A DNA stretch of 64,000 nucleotides from Coccinella septempunctata (Eukaryota; Arthropoda; Insecta; Coleoptera; Coccinellidae), in NCBI RefSeq assembly GCF_907165205.1, contig NC_058192.1, forward strand, positions 16,616,001-16,680,000. Reading direction: 5' to 3'. Below, piece after piece: positions 46,800 through 60,500 of this stretch. The first letter of the stretch is position 1. The number at the start of each line of letters is the position of its first letter. The notes under the pieces are model-generated. The model was not told the origin of the DNA. It did not search any database and saw only the letters and a list, made by a program, of their open reading frames with translations. The position numbers were made by a program, and so were the translations under genes.

Positions 46800-49700
46800 C
46801 CCACACTATATATTTTACAAGGAATCACTCCTTGAATTTTTTTCAATTATTCATTTACGCTCTGTATATAATAATTTCGCATCACATCTGAAAGTCTCTG
46901 ACTTTGGATAATAGATAATGCACCTTGAAAATTTACAGGGTTGTTTCTCGTTTCTGCACAAAAATTATGATTTTTATTCCAAATACCTAATTCATTAATT
47001 ACTTCTTTACGAAAACTCTCTTGAAGTATGGGTCGGTATGTCATTGACCTCATCTAAGTAAAATCATCCCAACACCAAAAAAGGTTTGATAAAAAAAAAC
47101 AATTCATCCCCAACAACAAAGGGTGTTTTTTGCTGTCACAAAAACTTAATTAGGGTTCCTATTAAAATAAACTGAACTATCCCCACCCCTCATGGAGGTA
47201 GAGGGTGCATGACAAACCCAATTATACATGAAAAGTTGCATAAGTTAAAATAAAAATTGACATGTTCGAGCATTGTTCTTTAAAATAGTAAGTAGGTATG
47301 GAAGATATGAATTTCATCGCATATTTTTTTACACTTAGGTATGTCTCGAAAGTTGTATGGGAAATTTCCAATGTTATCTCAATATCTCAATGTTAAATTA
47401 TCGAAATACCTTCTCTATAACGAAAAACTGTTTTCAAGGGAAATTTAGGAATTCCAATAATTATTCTGTTATGTATTATTGTGACCATCTGAATAAACTT
47501 GAATTGCAATATTGGATAAACCACCAAGTTTCCATCAACTATTGTATCTTTTCGTATCACAAATTACATCAACACAAATATTTCATTGAAAAATAAACAC
47601 ATACCCAAAAAAGAAAGGGGAAGAAGAGGATAACGAAAACAAAATAAACACCAATTGAGGGCTTGCTATGAAAATACACCCAGCAATTCTTTGTTCGAAG
47701 AGCAAGTTGTACATTTTCAGAATTGATTGACAGGAGTCAAACAGGAAATTGTTATCAACAAACTTCCGATAAAGAAGGCGTATTATGTATTTGCATAGGA
47801 GATAAATCTTATGAGAGAAAGATTCCTCTTGACTCAAATACTGACTGAAATAAAACAGACTTTCGAATTTGTATTGATTTTGGCCTTCGAATTATGGGTC
47901 GGGTATTTTTCGTAAATAATATTATTCAGAGGTATTGCAATAACATAAACAAAATAACTTTTCAAATAAAATACATTACTCGAAAAATTTTCAAATTGCA
48001 AAAATGTAAAGTGAAAGCTGAAAAGCAAAAATAATGGGATTTTTTAGAACCAAAACAGGTGCTTGGATCTTTTTTGTTAGAAAAAGCTCAGTATAATAAT
48101 TCTTAATCGTTTTCTAGATATTCGCGATAAAATTTGTCCTACATTTATTGATTGGCAAGATTGGCTCAATCGTCATGTATATATGTACATGTTACAGTAG
48201 TATCCCCAGTTTCCGATTTTGTTGCATTTGAATCACACTGTATAATTTCCAAGGATGAACCTAGTTTTTGCATGAATGTATGTGACAAAGCTGAAGATAT
48301 AAGGTTTCGTAATCTTCATAGGATACAATGAAGCGAACAGATATCGTATTCAGCAACTAGGTATAAGTATACCTATAGGTATAACTAAGATTAAAATATA
48401 ACATTTCGAAAAGTCGAGTAAATCAAGACTTATGAAGTTTCAGATTGCAATTAAAATTCAGGTGTCAGTTTTTCCATTCTACGAATTGTCATAGGTATGG
48501 GTTCATATCCCAAGAATAAATTAATGATTGTAAACATCGTAAACAAAAAGTTTTGAATCAACATTTCTTCCTCCAAATGCATCCTCGACAAAATCAATAA
48601 CACTATAACGACTGAAATAACTTATTCATTCCGCGATTCGATTGGTGGAAAGGTTAACAGTTTGGTTGGAGCTTCCACCCTAAGGGATAGAGAGGCCTTA
48701 CTCATCCCTCATGGCAGATTTCATCCCCTTCCGTTTGACCCCCTCGCGAGAACGCTCTCTATTGCACGGAAATGAGAGTGGGCGAGAGATTTTGGTGGGT
48801 TTCGAAAAATTGCCTCGCGTGTGTGGCAATTAAGGGTATATGTGGGGTGAGAAGGGGTTGAGGCTATAATTGCTTACAAGAGGGACGATTTGTTTTAAGT
48901 TGGGGAACCAAATCGTGGATAAGTTTGGATAACGATGACTTGTGTATAGGCTGTTTCGTCAGACTAACCGAATTTTTGACATTTAGATTAGAAGTTTTTC
49001 GAAAGGTTTGATGTACAGGCTGAATCGACAAAAAATAGCTTTTTTTTGTTATTTTCAGCGGAATTTAATTCTTCCATCCTCAGGCATTTGACTTCCGGAA
49101 GAAAAGAAAGAGAATAGAAATTTTCGGATAATCGAGGTTTGAATGGTCAAAATCCGCTAGATGGTTGATGGTTTGAAGGCATCTGGATTCTTTGAAACAG
49201 AAGATTCCATTGAATTGAAAAGCAGAAGATATTTGTTTATTATCGAAGTACGTTCAGATAGGAAGACTAGTGCCAAAATTTGTGAAGATCATCAGTATAG
49301 AGAATTTTTAAAAATAGCAAAAATTTTTGTCACAACAATTATCCGTTAGATGGCGCTGTTATTATATACAACCAAAAACGTTATTTTGCGGGCAATCAAT
49401 AATTTCCAGCTTGATCGAAACTGTAGTTTAGTGAAATATGGAGAATTTTTATTGGCAGCCATGAACACAGCGATGGGTGAATACTCTGATAACGATGCAT
49501 GTGTACAAGCGCCGCAAAAGTTCCAGACTTCACGTCAGCGTTTTTTCACATTTGGGTTATCCTTCTTTCCAGGTAAACCTATGCAGAGCTCATTATATGA
49601 ATGAGATCATAATGACATTCATATTTTCCTAATTTAATGCATATGTTCTTTCTGATGGACTAAAAATCATTGCGTAATTTTTTTTTGCATACTGTATACC

Positions 49701-49850
49701 TATAAATGCCGAAAATGGAGATTATGATGCATGCTACATGTTAAGAATGGATTAAAAGACTTTACAGAGGTTAGTTATAATAGGTAATACCCACTAATTT
49801 AGGTACTTGAGTTTATAGGCTATATGAATTCACAAAGAAAGGTTGTGATC
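46800..49850. other. no recognised feature
   Basis: AT-rich sequence with short open frames only. A slightly GC-richer patch at 48650-48880 has no recognisable content. Confidence 0.35.
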
Positions 49851-49852
49851 TG

Positions 49853-50467
49853 ATGAGGGCAAGTCTTTGACTCGTACAAATATTCTTTAGTAGACTCTTG
49901 AGGTCAAAAGAAATTTTTTTTTCCTATACCATTTTTTCCGATTTGTCCCCGATAAAAAGATATACCCTAGGTTTCATAAAGCTTGATCGGGGAATTAACG
50001 CTTGATTGACGAATAGACGTCAATTTGTTTTCAATCGATGATTCAGTCATGATCATTCAGAATATCACTCTCGCATCAAATTATGATGTTCATACATCCC
50101 TTGAATTATTTTCAATGTGCCACCACTGCCACTGCTGGAAAAACAAAATTACCTTCAGAATAACTAGCTAAATTTATGACACTACACATCTGTGAATCCT
50201 TCAAAAAGAGTTGCATTCGGTCAAAATAACCCAATTCTTCAAATTTCACAGGTTTTTTTATTTTTGAACATCAATGGTCCTAATGAAAAAACTGGAAAAC
50301 TTGGGTGATATCTTGGGTTCAAAAAAGATTCATCAAAAAAATGAACAACAGCCTGTACCTTTTGAACCGAGCCGATTCGGAAAAAATTTTGAAGGAAAAA
50401 AAGTGTTCCAATTTTGACCTCGAGAATCTACTGTTAAAATATTTGTACTAGTCAAAGACTCACCCTG
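49853..50467 (-). mobile_element. MITE family A, copy 3
   Basis: The left end is decayed (AGGGCAAGTCTTTGACTCG). The right end is AGTCAAAGACTCACCCTG followed by TA. The internal order is reversed relative to the copies at 15.7, 29.4 and 59.1 kb. Confidence 0.72.
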
Positions 50468-50919
50468 TATAGGTATCAGTTTACAAGTAGCTGCCTAATT
50501 AATTTCAGATATTTTATGTATAATACATTAGGCAATCCAGAGTGTCTTTCTACAGATGGATTATCAAGGCTCCACTTACATTTCTCTCCCAACTGGTGTC
50601 TTCGCAGATAGATATCAATAATAATCTGAAACAATAATGTAACGTTAGAACTAATCACTCGACGACGAAATTTTTTTTTGTAATCTTTATTGAAACAAGA
50701 GAATTTATATGGCAGGTATGCAGGTTATATCACTTTTTGAGAGAACTCGCCGTTTATATTGAAAATTGAGGCTATTTCTGCATTGAAGGAAAAATTTGAT
50801 GGGAACTCTTATGATACTCAAGCCATTATGCATTAGTTACGTTGAGGCACAGAACATCAGTTATCTAAAGTCCAAAGCATACTAGACGCCTAATATTTTC
50901 AACGTTTTTCAGGAGTTTA

Positions 50920-51450
50920 AAACCGTGAGATACTTGCAACGTTGCCAGGTAGGAAATTTTTCTCGAGTTATCAGACTCGGACTAGGACTAATCATAATAA
51001 TGTCAATTTTCGCTAAAAACGAGATAAGCACGTCCGTTCCCATCATTCCGGTAACATCCTCAATACCAGATCCATTCCGTAAGTCTCTCTTGCAGCTCCC
51101 CCAAGTCCCAGATTTCGGGCATATCCGATGCCGACGGGGTGGCCACCCCGCTGGGACCCTACAGTCCGTCCCGAAAACGTTGGCCGTTTCCCTTTCCGAT
51201 AAAGTCGGTCTCGAAACCAGGAGGCAGATGGCACGGTGGTGGTTCGGCTGATGCTGCTGCTGCTGCTGCGGCGGTTCGATCGACGTTGCCACGCGAACGC
51301 GTCTTTTCACCAGCGCCGATAACAAAACGGGCTTTATTTGGGATCCAGTCGTCCGTGTTTGGCTTTCAATCCGCCGTAGAGGGAGGTTTTTCGAATGAGG
51401 ATGTCAATCATGATGCGTGGTTTGAATCGGGCAAAAGTTTTTGGGCGTGG
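50920..51450. promoter_or_regulatory. GC-rich island with CTG run
   Basis: A GC-rich block including a short CTG repeat (about 51251-51269). A 138-codon minus-strand open frame crosses it, with a QQQQQ stretch and no recognisable domain. It could be a promoter or first exon of an unrecognised gene, or a conserved non-coding block. Confidence 0.3.
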
Positions 51451-51725
51451 GTGTAAAAATCTGGGAAATTTATCACGCGCGTTAATAAAAACGTTGAAGA
51501 AGGCCTCTATCATATTATGTATTTAGACTTTATTAACTATCTATCGTTTTATCAGAGTGCCACAACTTTAAATTTAATTAGGTATAGGAAACTGTCTACA
51601 AACAATATGTTGTTGAAAATTTCCACCTCTCGTCAATTCATCTATTCAACCTAAACTGTGATGATCTTGTTGATACAAATCTTTACTTTTTTCCAATTTT
51701 ATTTTTTCTATGTTATCCTGAATAG

Positions 51726-52345
51726 TGCTTCTGCAACCTGTAACCTTTTATTCTTATTCTAGGTCTACTGCTGCAAGTCACTTTTTGCCGAACCAAGTAT
51801 TCAAAATTCATTTTTCTCCCAACTTTAACTGACTGTACTGAAAAACATTTCAGTGCAGCATTTCGGCGAGTGACTTTAAGTTAGCGCTTTAATCAGGATT
51901 CTAAATTGGTACCTTTATAGTTATAGTATATATAACACTTACTCGTTAGTTCTCAAATTGGACAAAAAAGATTTTTCTTGAAGAAATTCAGTGCTTCTGT
52001 AACCTGTAACCTTTCATTTTAAGCCAACTGCTCTAGCTTGGAATATAATGTGACTTTTTGTCGAACCAAGCGTTCGAAATTAATATTTCACCCAACTTTA
52101 GCTGACTACTGAAAAAAAATGTTCACAGCATTTTGGCGAGTGACTTCAAAAGTAAACTTTAGTGACTCTTAAAGTCACTCGATATAAATTGCTGTAGTAC
52201 GATTTTTTTTGCATTACAGTCTGTTGAAATTGGGTGAAATATTAATTTATTTTGAATATGTACTTGGTTAGGCAGAAAGTGACAATACCTATATCTTTCA
52301 AGGTGGAGTAGATGAGAATCAAAGGTTACAGAAGCAGTATTCAGA
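51726..52345. repeat. three copies of a ~160-bp unit, the third inverted
   Basis: GTGCTTCTGCAACCTGTAAC (51727) and GTGCTTCTGTAACCTGTAAC (51992) begin two direct copies, each ending near TTTCGGCGAGTGACTT or TTTTGGCGAGTGACTT. Around 52190-52345 the order is inverted, ending GTTACAGAAGCAGTATTCAG. Confidence 0.65.
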
Positions 52346-53171
52346 ATAACATCGAAAAATAAAATTGAAAAAAAGTATGAAAAAATTTGTAGCAACAGGT
52401 GTTCAAAACTAATCACAGGGTGTGCATTTTCTTGAATGAAAAAAGGCAATATAATTTGAAAAATATATGCGGCTTAGATTTTTTTCATGCTTTTCTGAGG
52501 ACTATTATGGCTTAGCCTAACTCGATTCTGGCTCAATTTCCTTTTGTAGTTTCCGGAAGTCAGAGCAATCCGGGAGTTCGAAATTGCTGTTATCTTTTCT
52601 TTGATAACTCTGGAAATTTATATCAGCTATAGGGTCTGTTTACTTATTAACCTCCCACTTTTTCACGTCGAATCGACAGAAATAATAAAAATATAGGTTG
52701 CAATTTAAAAATATTTGAAGAATTCGATTTGCCCAACGTGATGCCATAAGGTATGGCATCACCAAACCAGCTAGCTAACTGTGCAAAGATATACTGGTTG
52801 TGCCATTTGAAACAAAAAAGTAGTAGCTGTTTTATGTTAAACCGGAAGTTGCGTAGACCTGAAAATATTTTAGGAAGAAAGTGCAATAATTGCCCAAACC
52901 CAAACAAACAAATTTTCAGCACAAAATATGATTAGTGCGCCATATACTTATAATAGGCGGTGAATAACCCTGTATTTATATGCCCTACTTAGGCCTAGTC
53001 TTTATTTACTGCTACATTTTAAAAATCCATAGTTTTCTCTTTCTTTCAAATGATGTACCATAAATAATTAGGCATAGTAGAAAGCTTTTTGAATACTGGG
53101 TGAAACCATTTAAATTATCGCGTACATAATTCATATTCATCGTTCGATGATTTTGACAATTAGGCTTTGTA

Positions 53172-53815
53172 CAGGGTGGGCAAAATTCGTTGTCTACTGG
53201 GGGGATCTCGAGAACTATAAAAACTGGAAGAAAGCCCAATGACTCATTACCGAGCTCTTTTTCAGAGAAACAAAGAATCGTGAAAATCGTAGCCTCCTAA
53301 GGTTCTTTGTTTTTAAGTTATATATTAGCAAAAAATGTGATTTTTACGATTTCGAAAAGTTCTCGTATCTTTTTTGTTTCTGGAGTTACAGATCTGAAAC
53401 TTGAACCTTCTACAGAAACTTTTTTACGTAGAATCCACTGACAAGCTCAAAATATTTTCTCATTTCGAATTATTAGGCGAGCTTTCGTTTTTTTAAATGC
53501 AAACTTTTAGTGAATTTGTTATTTTTGAATTGGAAAAAAATCTTTTGTCATTAGATTCTACGTATGAAAGTGAAAGAAGCTACAAGTTTCAGTTCTGTAA
53601 CTTCGAAGACCAAAAAGTTATGAGAACTTTTAGAAATCGTCAAAATCTCATTTTTTGCTCAGCTCAAAAATTAAGAATCGTAGAAGGCTACAGTTTTCGA
53701 CATTTTTTATTTCTCTGAAGAAGAGCTAAGAAATGTGTCATCCATTTTCTTCTAGCTCTTATAGCTAGAGATATGCCGAGATCTCCTCAGCAGACAACGA
53801 ATTTTGCCCACCCTG
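53172..53815. mobile_element. MITE family B, copy 3, 644 bp
   Basis: CAGGGTGGGCAAAATTCGTT and AACGAATTTTGCCCACCCTG are perfect inverted ends with TA on both sides. This is the best-preserved copy of the family in the window. Confidence 0.85.
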
Positions 53816-54149
53816 TACATTCTAAATCTAGTTTTTATTAGGACGATTGTAACATAAGAGCAGTATCCATATTAAGGTCGTTGGTTTCCAAACATCTTTT
53901 CATAATAATGAACGAAAAATTGGGAGAATATTAACATTAAATGTAGATACATTTAATTGAGACAAAAACTTATAAATGTCATATACATACAAATAGCAAT
54001 AAATACACTGCTAATCATAAAGTTTAGTACAAAATTTTGGTTGCTCAAGAAAAGATCGATCTATTGATTTTGAAGGCTGAAAACAAGGTAAATAATCTTT
54101 GGGACGATTATTGATATCTTCTTATCAATGATTTGGTGTAGTATTTCGC

Positions 54150-54580
54150 GATGTTTTATCAGTTACTTAAGGATCCCCCCTTGCAGCAGTCCCATCCTGT
54201 CCAGGGGTCCCGTTCCTTCCGTTCCAAATCCCTTTTTCCTGATATCAACCGCGCGCTGGCCCGCCCTTTCGCCCATACCCGTTATTGCATTCCATCTGGC
54301 CCTATAAGTGTGTGCTATCGATTTTTCCCAAACCCTCCCGCCATTGCAGCGATCGCCCTGCGGGCTAAATTACGTAATTGCACATTAGGAGTCCCATATA
54401 AAACGCCGTTCTGCAGATGGCGAACGGTACATTGGATTTTTTTGGAGAAAAAAAGGTGGTCGAGAAGCTTTCATAATTCTGTAGTTTCGTGTCTATGGGT
54501 AACGGGATATTTGGGCTTAGGGACTGTGAGCAACTTGGGTGTAGGAACAACTACACGTTTCTCCCTCCTCGTTCCAATGA
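54150..54580. other. GC-rich island, possibly conserved non-coding
   Basis: GC-rich, ordered sequence with a 151-codon plus-strand open frame (54151-54606) that shows no domain. Its edges do not look like exons, and a family-A MITE lies directly to the right. Confidence 0.3.
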
Positions 54581-54647
54581 TGTATTTGAAGAGAAAACTT
54601 CAATAGAAAAGCACTCTGTAGGTACATTAGTCCTATACAGGGTGAGT

Positions 54648-55199
54648 CTTTCATTCGTACAAATATTTTAGCAGTAGATTCTTGAGGTCGAAAGCAACAA
54701 TTTTTTCGTATACCATTTTTTCCGATTTGGTCCTGATAAAAAAATATAGCATACAGAAATTTTTCAAATTTCACAGTTAATTTTTAAACATCAAATCATT
54801 CGAAAACGGCGCATCATACAAGAAAATATGAAATACTTTTATCTTACAAAACGTTCAAACTTTCATTATATAGCGTCCAACTTAGTTTAAAGTTCGGTTC
54901 TAGGAATTTTTGGTATCTTTATGGTACGTAATGGTCATAATGAGGAAACTGAAAGACGTGGGTGTTATCTTGTGTTCGAAAAAAATTAATCAAATAAATG
55001 AAAAACTATATTCTGTAATTCATTTCATTCGATAAAACCATTTGTGAGATAGAACTAAAAATAATATTTTTTTATGATTTTTCAATAGTCTGCATCTTTA
55101 AAACCGAGCAGATTCGGAAAAAATGGTATAGGAAAAAAGTGTTTCTTTTGACCTCAAGAATCTACTGTTAAAATATTTTTACGAGTTAGACTCACCCTG
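54648..55199 (-). mobile_element. MITE family A, copy 4
   Basis: CAGGGTGAGTCTTTCATTCG and GAGTTAGACTCACCCTG are inverted ends with TA flanks. 552 bp, with the internal order reversed relative to the copy at 15.7 kb. Confidence 0.8.
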
Positions 55200-55429
55200 T
55201 ATAATAGATTGAGAACGACACTGACGGCCATTTCCGGAGACATAATGTCTTTTTTTCAACAAATGGTAGAACTCGTTGAAATAAACCATTTCACCAAGAA
55301 AGTTTTCGAGATGACGTGAAAAAATCATCGTTAAAACAGATCCCGATACGTCCCTGGAGCCTAACGTAAAATAGGGAGGAACAATACACGATGTTAATGA
55401 ATAGTTAGAATATTCAAGGGGTGATTCCA

Positions 55430-55990
55430 TGTCAAAAAATAGTGTGCCGACCCTGCTTAGACACAGATTCCTCAAGATGGCACAGGAAAATAATTTTTGA
55501 GTTTTTTCTTAAAAACCAGAACACTGACAGAAATTAAGTTGGCAGACATTTTATGGAACAAGAAGGCAATCAAAAAGAATTGCCTATAAATGGAAGGGGT
55601 AGAAAAAGCCTTTATTTCCTTCTTTTTCCATATATTATACAATTGAAAAATTAATTATCGATAGCTTGATGCATTTTGGACAAATAAGGTCTCCTGTAAT
55701 TTCTCGCTAAAAGTAAGGGTTTTTGATGTACAAAAAAAAATAACAATAACAACAGCTGTATCTTGAGTCGTATAGGCTGAAATTATCTTCGAACTTATAT
55801 TTACCTAGTAGGCGGATGTCATGCTGACATTATAGGACCCACCAAGTTTGATTGCTCCCATAGAATGTCTGCTAAAGTAATTTTTGTCAGTTTTCTGGTT
55901 TCTAACAAAAAAATTCAAAAAAGCTTCCCAGGTGCCATCTTTAGAGGGCTCAATTTTTTTCGAAACTATATTCATTTACACTCAATGCCT
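55430..55990. repeat. dispersed repeat, copy 2 (inverted relative to 46.3 kb)
   Basis: AATAAGGTCTCCTGTAATTT is the reverse complement of the block near 46580, with diverged flanking similarity. Boundaries are uncertain. Confidence 0.5.
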
Positions 55991-57023
55991 GAATCAACAT
56001 GATTTCGTTCAGAATTGACCTATTCCGGTTTTACTGGGAATGAGAATCTCCTTTAATAATTTTATTCACTAATTCATGATTTATGTTTTCAATTTCTCAC
56101 GTACTTAAGAGACATTTTATTTATTTAAATTTAGGGATTTCACTTCTTCATAGGATTTCAATAAAATTCTCCGACGAGGTCATATAAAATGATTCAATTT
56201 TCTATATACCATCTGCATTTGGCTTATTCTACCAATTGACGCCAGTAGCATATTTCTGTCATTCAAGTAGCATCAGCATCCGTAGTCTCTTCGACCATTT
56301 CCAGAACCAGATGAAGATATTGGGATACTCGAGTGAAAAAAAAAATGAAAATCAGTCAGAAAATTCTCCAATCCAAGTCCAAATAATTACCAAAAAAAGT
56401 TTACTATAATCGTGATATCCGCACAATCTTATCCTGCATAAAATTAGATTAAACATGCGGGAACTACTAGGAGGATAATCTTGTGATGCTCTAACCCTTT
56501 GACAATATTGTTGTTGCCTTATTGTCTACCATACTTAACTGTAAAACTGTATCTCATCTGCCTTAAACCTATTATGAACCTTGTACTTTGTAGGTTTGAA
56601 TATTTACAGTGTTGTATCTTAATTTTTGTCACTGGCCAACGGAGGCTGAGTTTCGCTGGTATTCGCTTCTCTAATATATTTAGGAAAATTCCTTCCATAG
56701 ACTTTTTATTATATTGAAGAAATATAGGTACCTAATTGATTGGCTGAGAATACGTGAATCCATTGCTCATCAAAATTATAGCCTCTTCGGGTCAAATGAT
56801 CACGAGTCGCCACTGTTTTGAAAGACCAAGTTGAGGTACCTAAATAATAAACTCATAATTTAATTTTCTAATTATTTTATTTAACAATCATTTAAATATT
56901 TATGAAAATTTGTTTCCACAAATTTACTTTAACAAATGTTGTGTACTAAAGGTGGCTTTATGATGGGTGTATGAGGTGGAGAAAGCTGCCCCCCAGCTTT
57001 CTCTCTTATTGATGCATAAGCTC
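55991..57023. other. no gene recognised; 3' flank of the MADF-BESS gene at its right
   Basis: AT-rich. A minus-strand AATAAA near 56877 could serve as the polyadenylation signal of the gene ending at 57024. Confidence 0.35.
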
Positions 57024-57512
57024 TTATTGATGACGAGAAGGTTTGGAATCGTGTGAATAGTCAGGAGAGGGCTGGCAATGCCTTGAATTGGAATAGGTAG
57101 GAGAAGGTGGGTTTGGGTAGACAGGGTAATTTTGGGATGAAGGCAGGAAAGAAGCAATGGATGTGCAAGATTCAGGAGGATTATCTAGAAGGAGGCCATC
57201 TATTTGATACATAATTCTTTGCCTCTGTTTCACAGGATATCTTCTTAATTTTGTAGCTAAGAGTTTAGTGTATAGAACGCATTCATTTTCTAAATCATCT
57301 TGTTTAGTCAGCATGATGTCGTTTAATGTTTTAAAACTCTCGGTCAACCGTTTTTGAGCAGCTTCTACCTCGAACGCTGGATCTATTCTTCGTTTTTTCG
57401 GAACAAAGCCATTTTCTGTCTGTCTTTCTGTATTTGTTGTTTCTTGTTCATTTTCTTCGTTCGTTTCACTTGAATCCTGTGTTAGCGAAGCGATTTCATC
57501 AATCTGTTGAGG
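57024..57512 (-). CDS. MADF-BESS gene, exon 2 (BESS motif)
   Basis: Acceptor TTCCAG|CCT at 57515-57513. Open for 162 codons to TAA. It carries the acidic linker, PKKRRIDPAFEVEAAQKRL, the BESS-like helix pair, and a Pro/Ser/Tyr-rich C-terminus. Confidence 0.73.
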   Translation of the reverse strand, partial: PQQIDEIASLTQDSSETNEENEQETTNTERQTENGFVPKKRRIDPAFEVEAAQKRLTESFKTLNDIMLTKQDDLENECVLYTKLLATKLRRYPVKQRQRIMYQIDGLLLDNPPESCTSIASFLPSSQNYPVYPNPPSPTYSNSRHCQPSPDYSHDSKPSRHQ

Positions 57513-60500
57513 CTGGAAAAATAATAAATTTATTAATTATTTCTATTCCAGCGATTCCATCAAGTCTTCGATCATAGATGTCAGTGTTTAGCAATGGAAT
57601 CGGGACTCGAAAAAAAAAATCCCCGATGCGTAGAAGCCATAGATCGCAAGACATAGTTGATAGCGATTAACAATGGTCGCATTCAGCGGACGGAGCGCAA
57701 AACGCTTCTGCTACCCATCGGTAGCGGTAGCGGTCGGGAACATGTTGAACGTTCGCTGGCAAGCCGAGATAGGATAAGGCAGTCCAACGAGCTGTCACTA
57801 TCAGCTGATTAGTTGAGAAGTCTGTAGGAAAGACGTAAACAAACGGATTTTTTAAGTTTCGTTAACCTTGTGCTGGTTAAGTCAGTTTTTTTTTTGTGAA
57901 AAACATAACCTAGAATTCTGACGAATTACTTTGTTGCTCTAGTATATTTCCTATAACTTATTTAACATCCTTCTTTATTACCTTCCATCAATTTTCATTT
58001 CATTTTCCTCAACAAACTCAAGCTCGTGCATCTTCCACACTAAATAACAACTACCTACTCAGTTCAAGTCCAACTTTCGCTCCTTTCCGCTACCGCTACC
58101 TAGCACAAATCAAATCCGCTCCCAAAAGTGGCGTCCGCTCCAGAACGTGTTGAGAATGTAGCGCATATGTCACCGAACGTTTACGCTAGCGTTTGGTAAC
58201 AGTTGCGCAACTGTTTCGTCCGCTGAATGCGACCATTATATTTTTTCCGATATTGGTGGCCAGGGAACGTAGATAGAGGAAGGGGAAGATAACGTAAACA
58301 ACAAGAAAAGTGTGTCCAACATCTCTATGTTTTTGTTGACATTTACTGTGCATCTACTCCATGTTTGTTTACGTTTACCCCAATATTTGAATGTTTATTA
58401 TCGTATTTGTGTTCGATGTAATAGTGTTTCGTGCGTTTTAAGACTTGAGTATCAAGAATTTCGGTGTCGACATGCCAGGAATTTGTGTAATTTGTGGAAA
58501 ATATGCCGAAAAAGATAGATTCGGATTGGGGTAAACGTAAACAAAAACAAGTTGATGTTGGACACAGAGAGCTCTCCTTCGTAGCTGCGCAATGCGGTAT
58601 CTTCTCTTTCCTCTATCTACGCCAGGGAAGCATAAGTGATGGGAGTATTTTTCAAAAATGCATTAGATTTACCAAGATGTGTGTCGTTACCTGAGAGAAA
58701 GATACCAAGACAAGAGTTTCAAGGTGATGTGTCTTTTGAATTACATAGAAATGTGTTTGAACCCTTTACAGAAAAACACAATTTGTTTACAAGTTAACGA
58801 GATTTCAACTGTGAAATTTATCAGGTGTAATCGTTGAAAGTACTTTTGGTGTGATATCTGCTTTTATTTATTTCATGCAGGCCACTCACGAGGCGTTTTG
58901 TGTGGACTTTCAGGTAGCCGGATGAGTGCCGGAGAGTACCCCATCTGGCGGCCTTCTGTAGGCTCGGCCACATACGGGGCATTCTATTCGGCAATAAGAA
59001 GCCCTAATTTCCGAATTGTTGTGAATCTATCGATGGAAAACATGTTCGAATTAGAACACCGGCAAATTCTGTTTCCTATTTTTACAACTACAAGGAGTTC
59101 TTAAGCGTTGCGTTGTCCTGATGGGGAATTATGAGTTCATATACAGGGTGAGTCTTTGACTCGTAGAAATATTTTAATAGTAAATTCTTGAGTTCAATAG
59201 AGAATCACTTTTTTCCCTTAGCATTTACTCCGAATCGGCTCGGTTTAAAAGATTCAGGCTATTGAAAAACCATAATAAAATATAATTTTTAGTTCTATCT
59301 CACAAACGGTTTTATCCAATGAAAGGAATTTCGGAATATAGTTTCTGATTTATTTGATTAATCTTTTTCGAAAACAAGATATCACCCACGTATTCCAGTG
59401 TTGTAATTATGACTATTAGGTACCATGAAAATCCCAAAAATTCAAAGAAACTAACTCTTGAAGTTGGACTCTATATAAAGAATATTTGGACGTTTTGTAA
59501 ATTTAAAGTATTCTTCATATTTTCTCGTATAATACGCAGTTTTCGAGTAATTTGATCTTCAAAAATCAAAAAATATCTACTTATCTGTGAAATTTGAAAA
59601 ATTGGGTACTCCGGCTGAAAACAACTGATGTGTAGTGTCACAAATTCAGGTAGTTATTCTGAAACTAATTTTGTTTTTCCAGGGGTGGCACAGCTCATTA
59701 CGAAAACTCAAAATGGCTATTCTCTTTATCAAGGCCGATTCGGAAAAAATGGTATAGTAAAAAAGTGTTTCTTTCGACCTCAAGAATCAACTGTTAAAAT
59801 ATATGTACGTCTAAAAGACTCACCCTGTATAAATTCTGGAATCAATGGAATAATCTCGAATGGGGATTTGATAGAAAATACCACATTTTATGATGAATTG
59901 AAGAGTGAAGAGCTGAATTTACCACATTCAAAAGAAAATATCGGAAATTTGAATTATGTAATCATTGGAGATGAGGCATTTGCTTTAACTGAGAATTTCA
60001 TCAAAACTCATGCAGCCCTCAATTTGGATCACGACAAACCCATATTCGATTAGTCTTTCCAGAGCACGAAGAGTAGTTGAGATTGCATTTCTTGGAATCA
60101 AGATTTAGACTATTCCACAAAAAAATTGATTTGATATCAGAAAAACTTGACAAGGTCATATTAGGTTGTTGCGTTCTTCATAATTTTTTACGAAGAGCCT
60201 GCGGAAACACCTATACACATATACACGAATACACGTTAGACAGAGAGGACATTCAAATTGGTTTGTAAAGGTCAGTGGAGGAAAACTCCTAGTTTTCTGG
60301 AGAATTTAGTTAGAGCCCTCCCAGAACAGAAAGTAAGGAATACTTCAACGGTATTGGAAAAGTGCATTGGCAAGAAGATATTTTAGATACATAAATATAA
60401 ATTCTTCCTCAAAGTTTGTTGATATAAGAAATTAATTCACTCTCACCTGTATACTCTGTTCTTCGTTTATTGTGTCAATTCCTTCTATGGGTTCTTCGTT

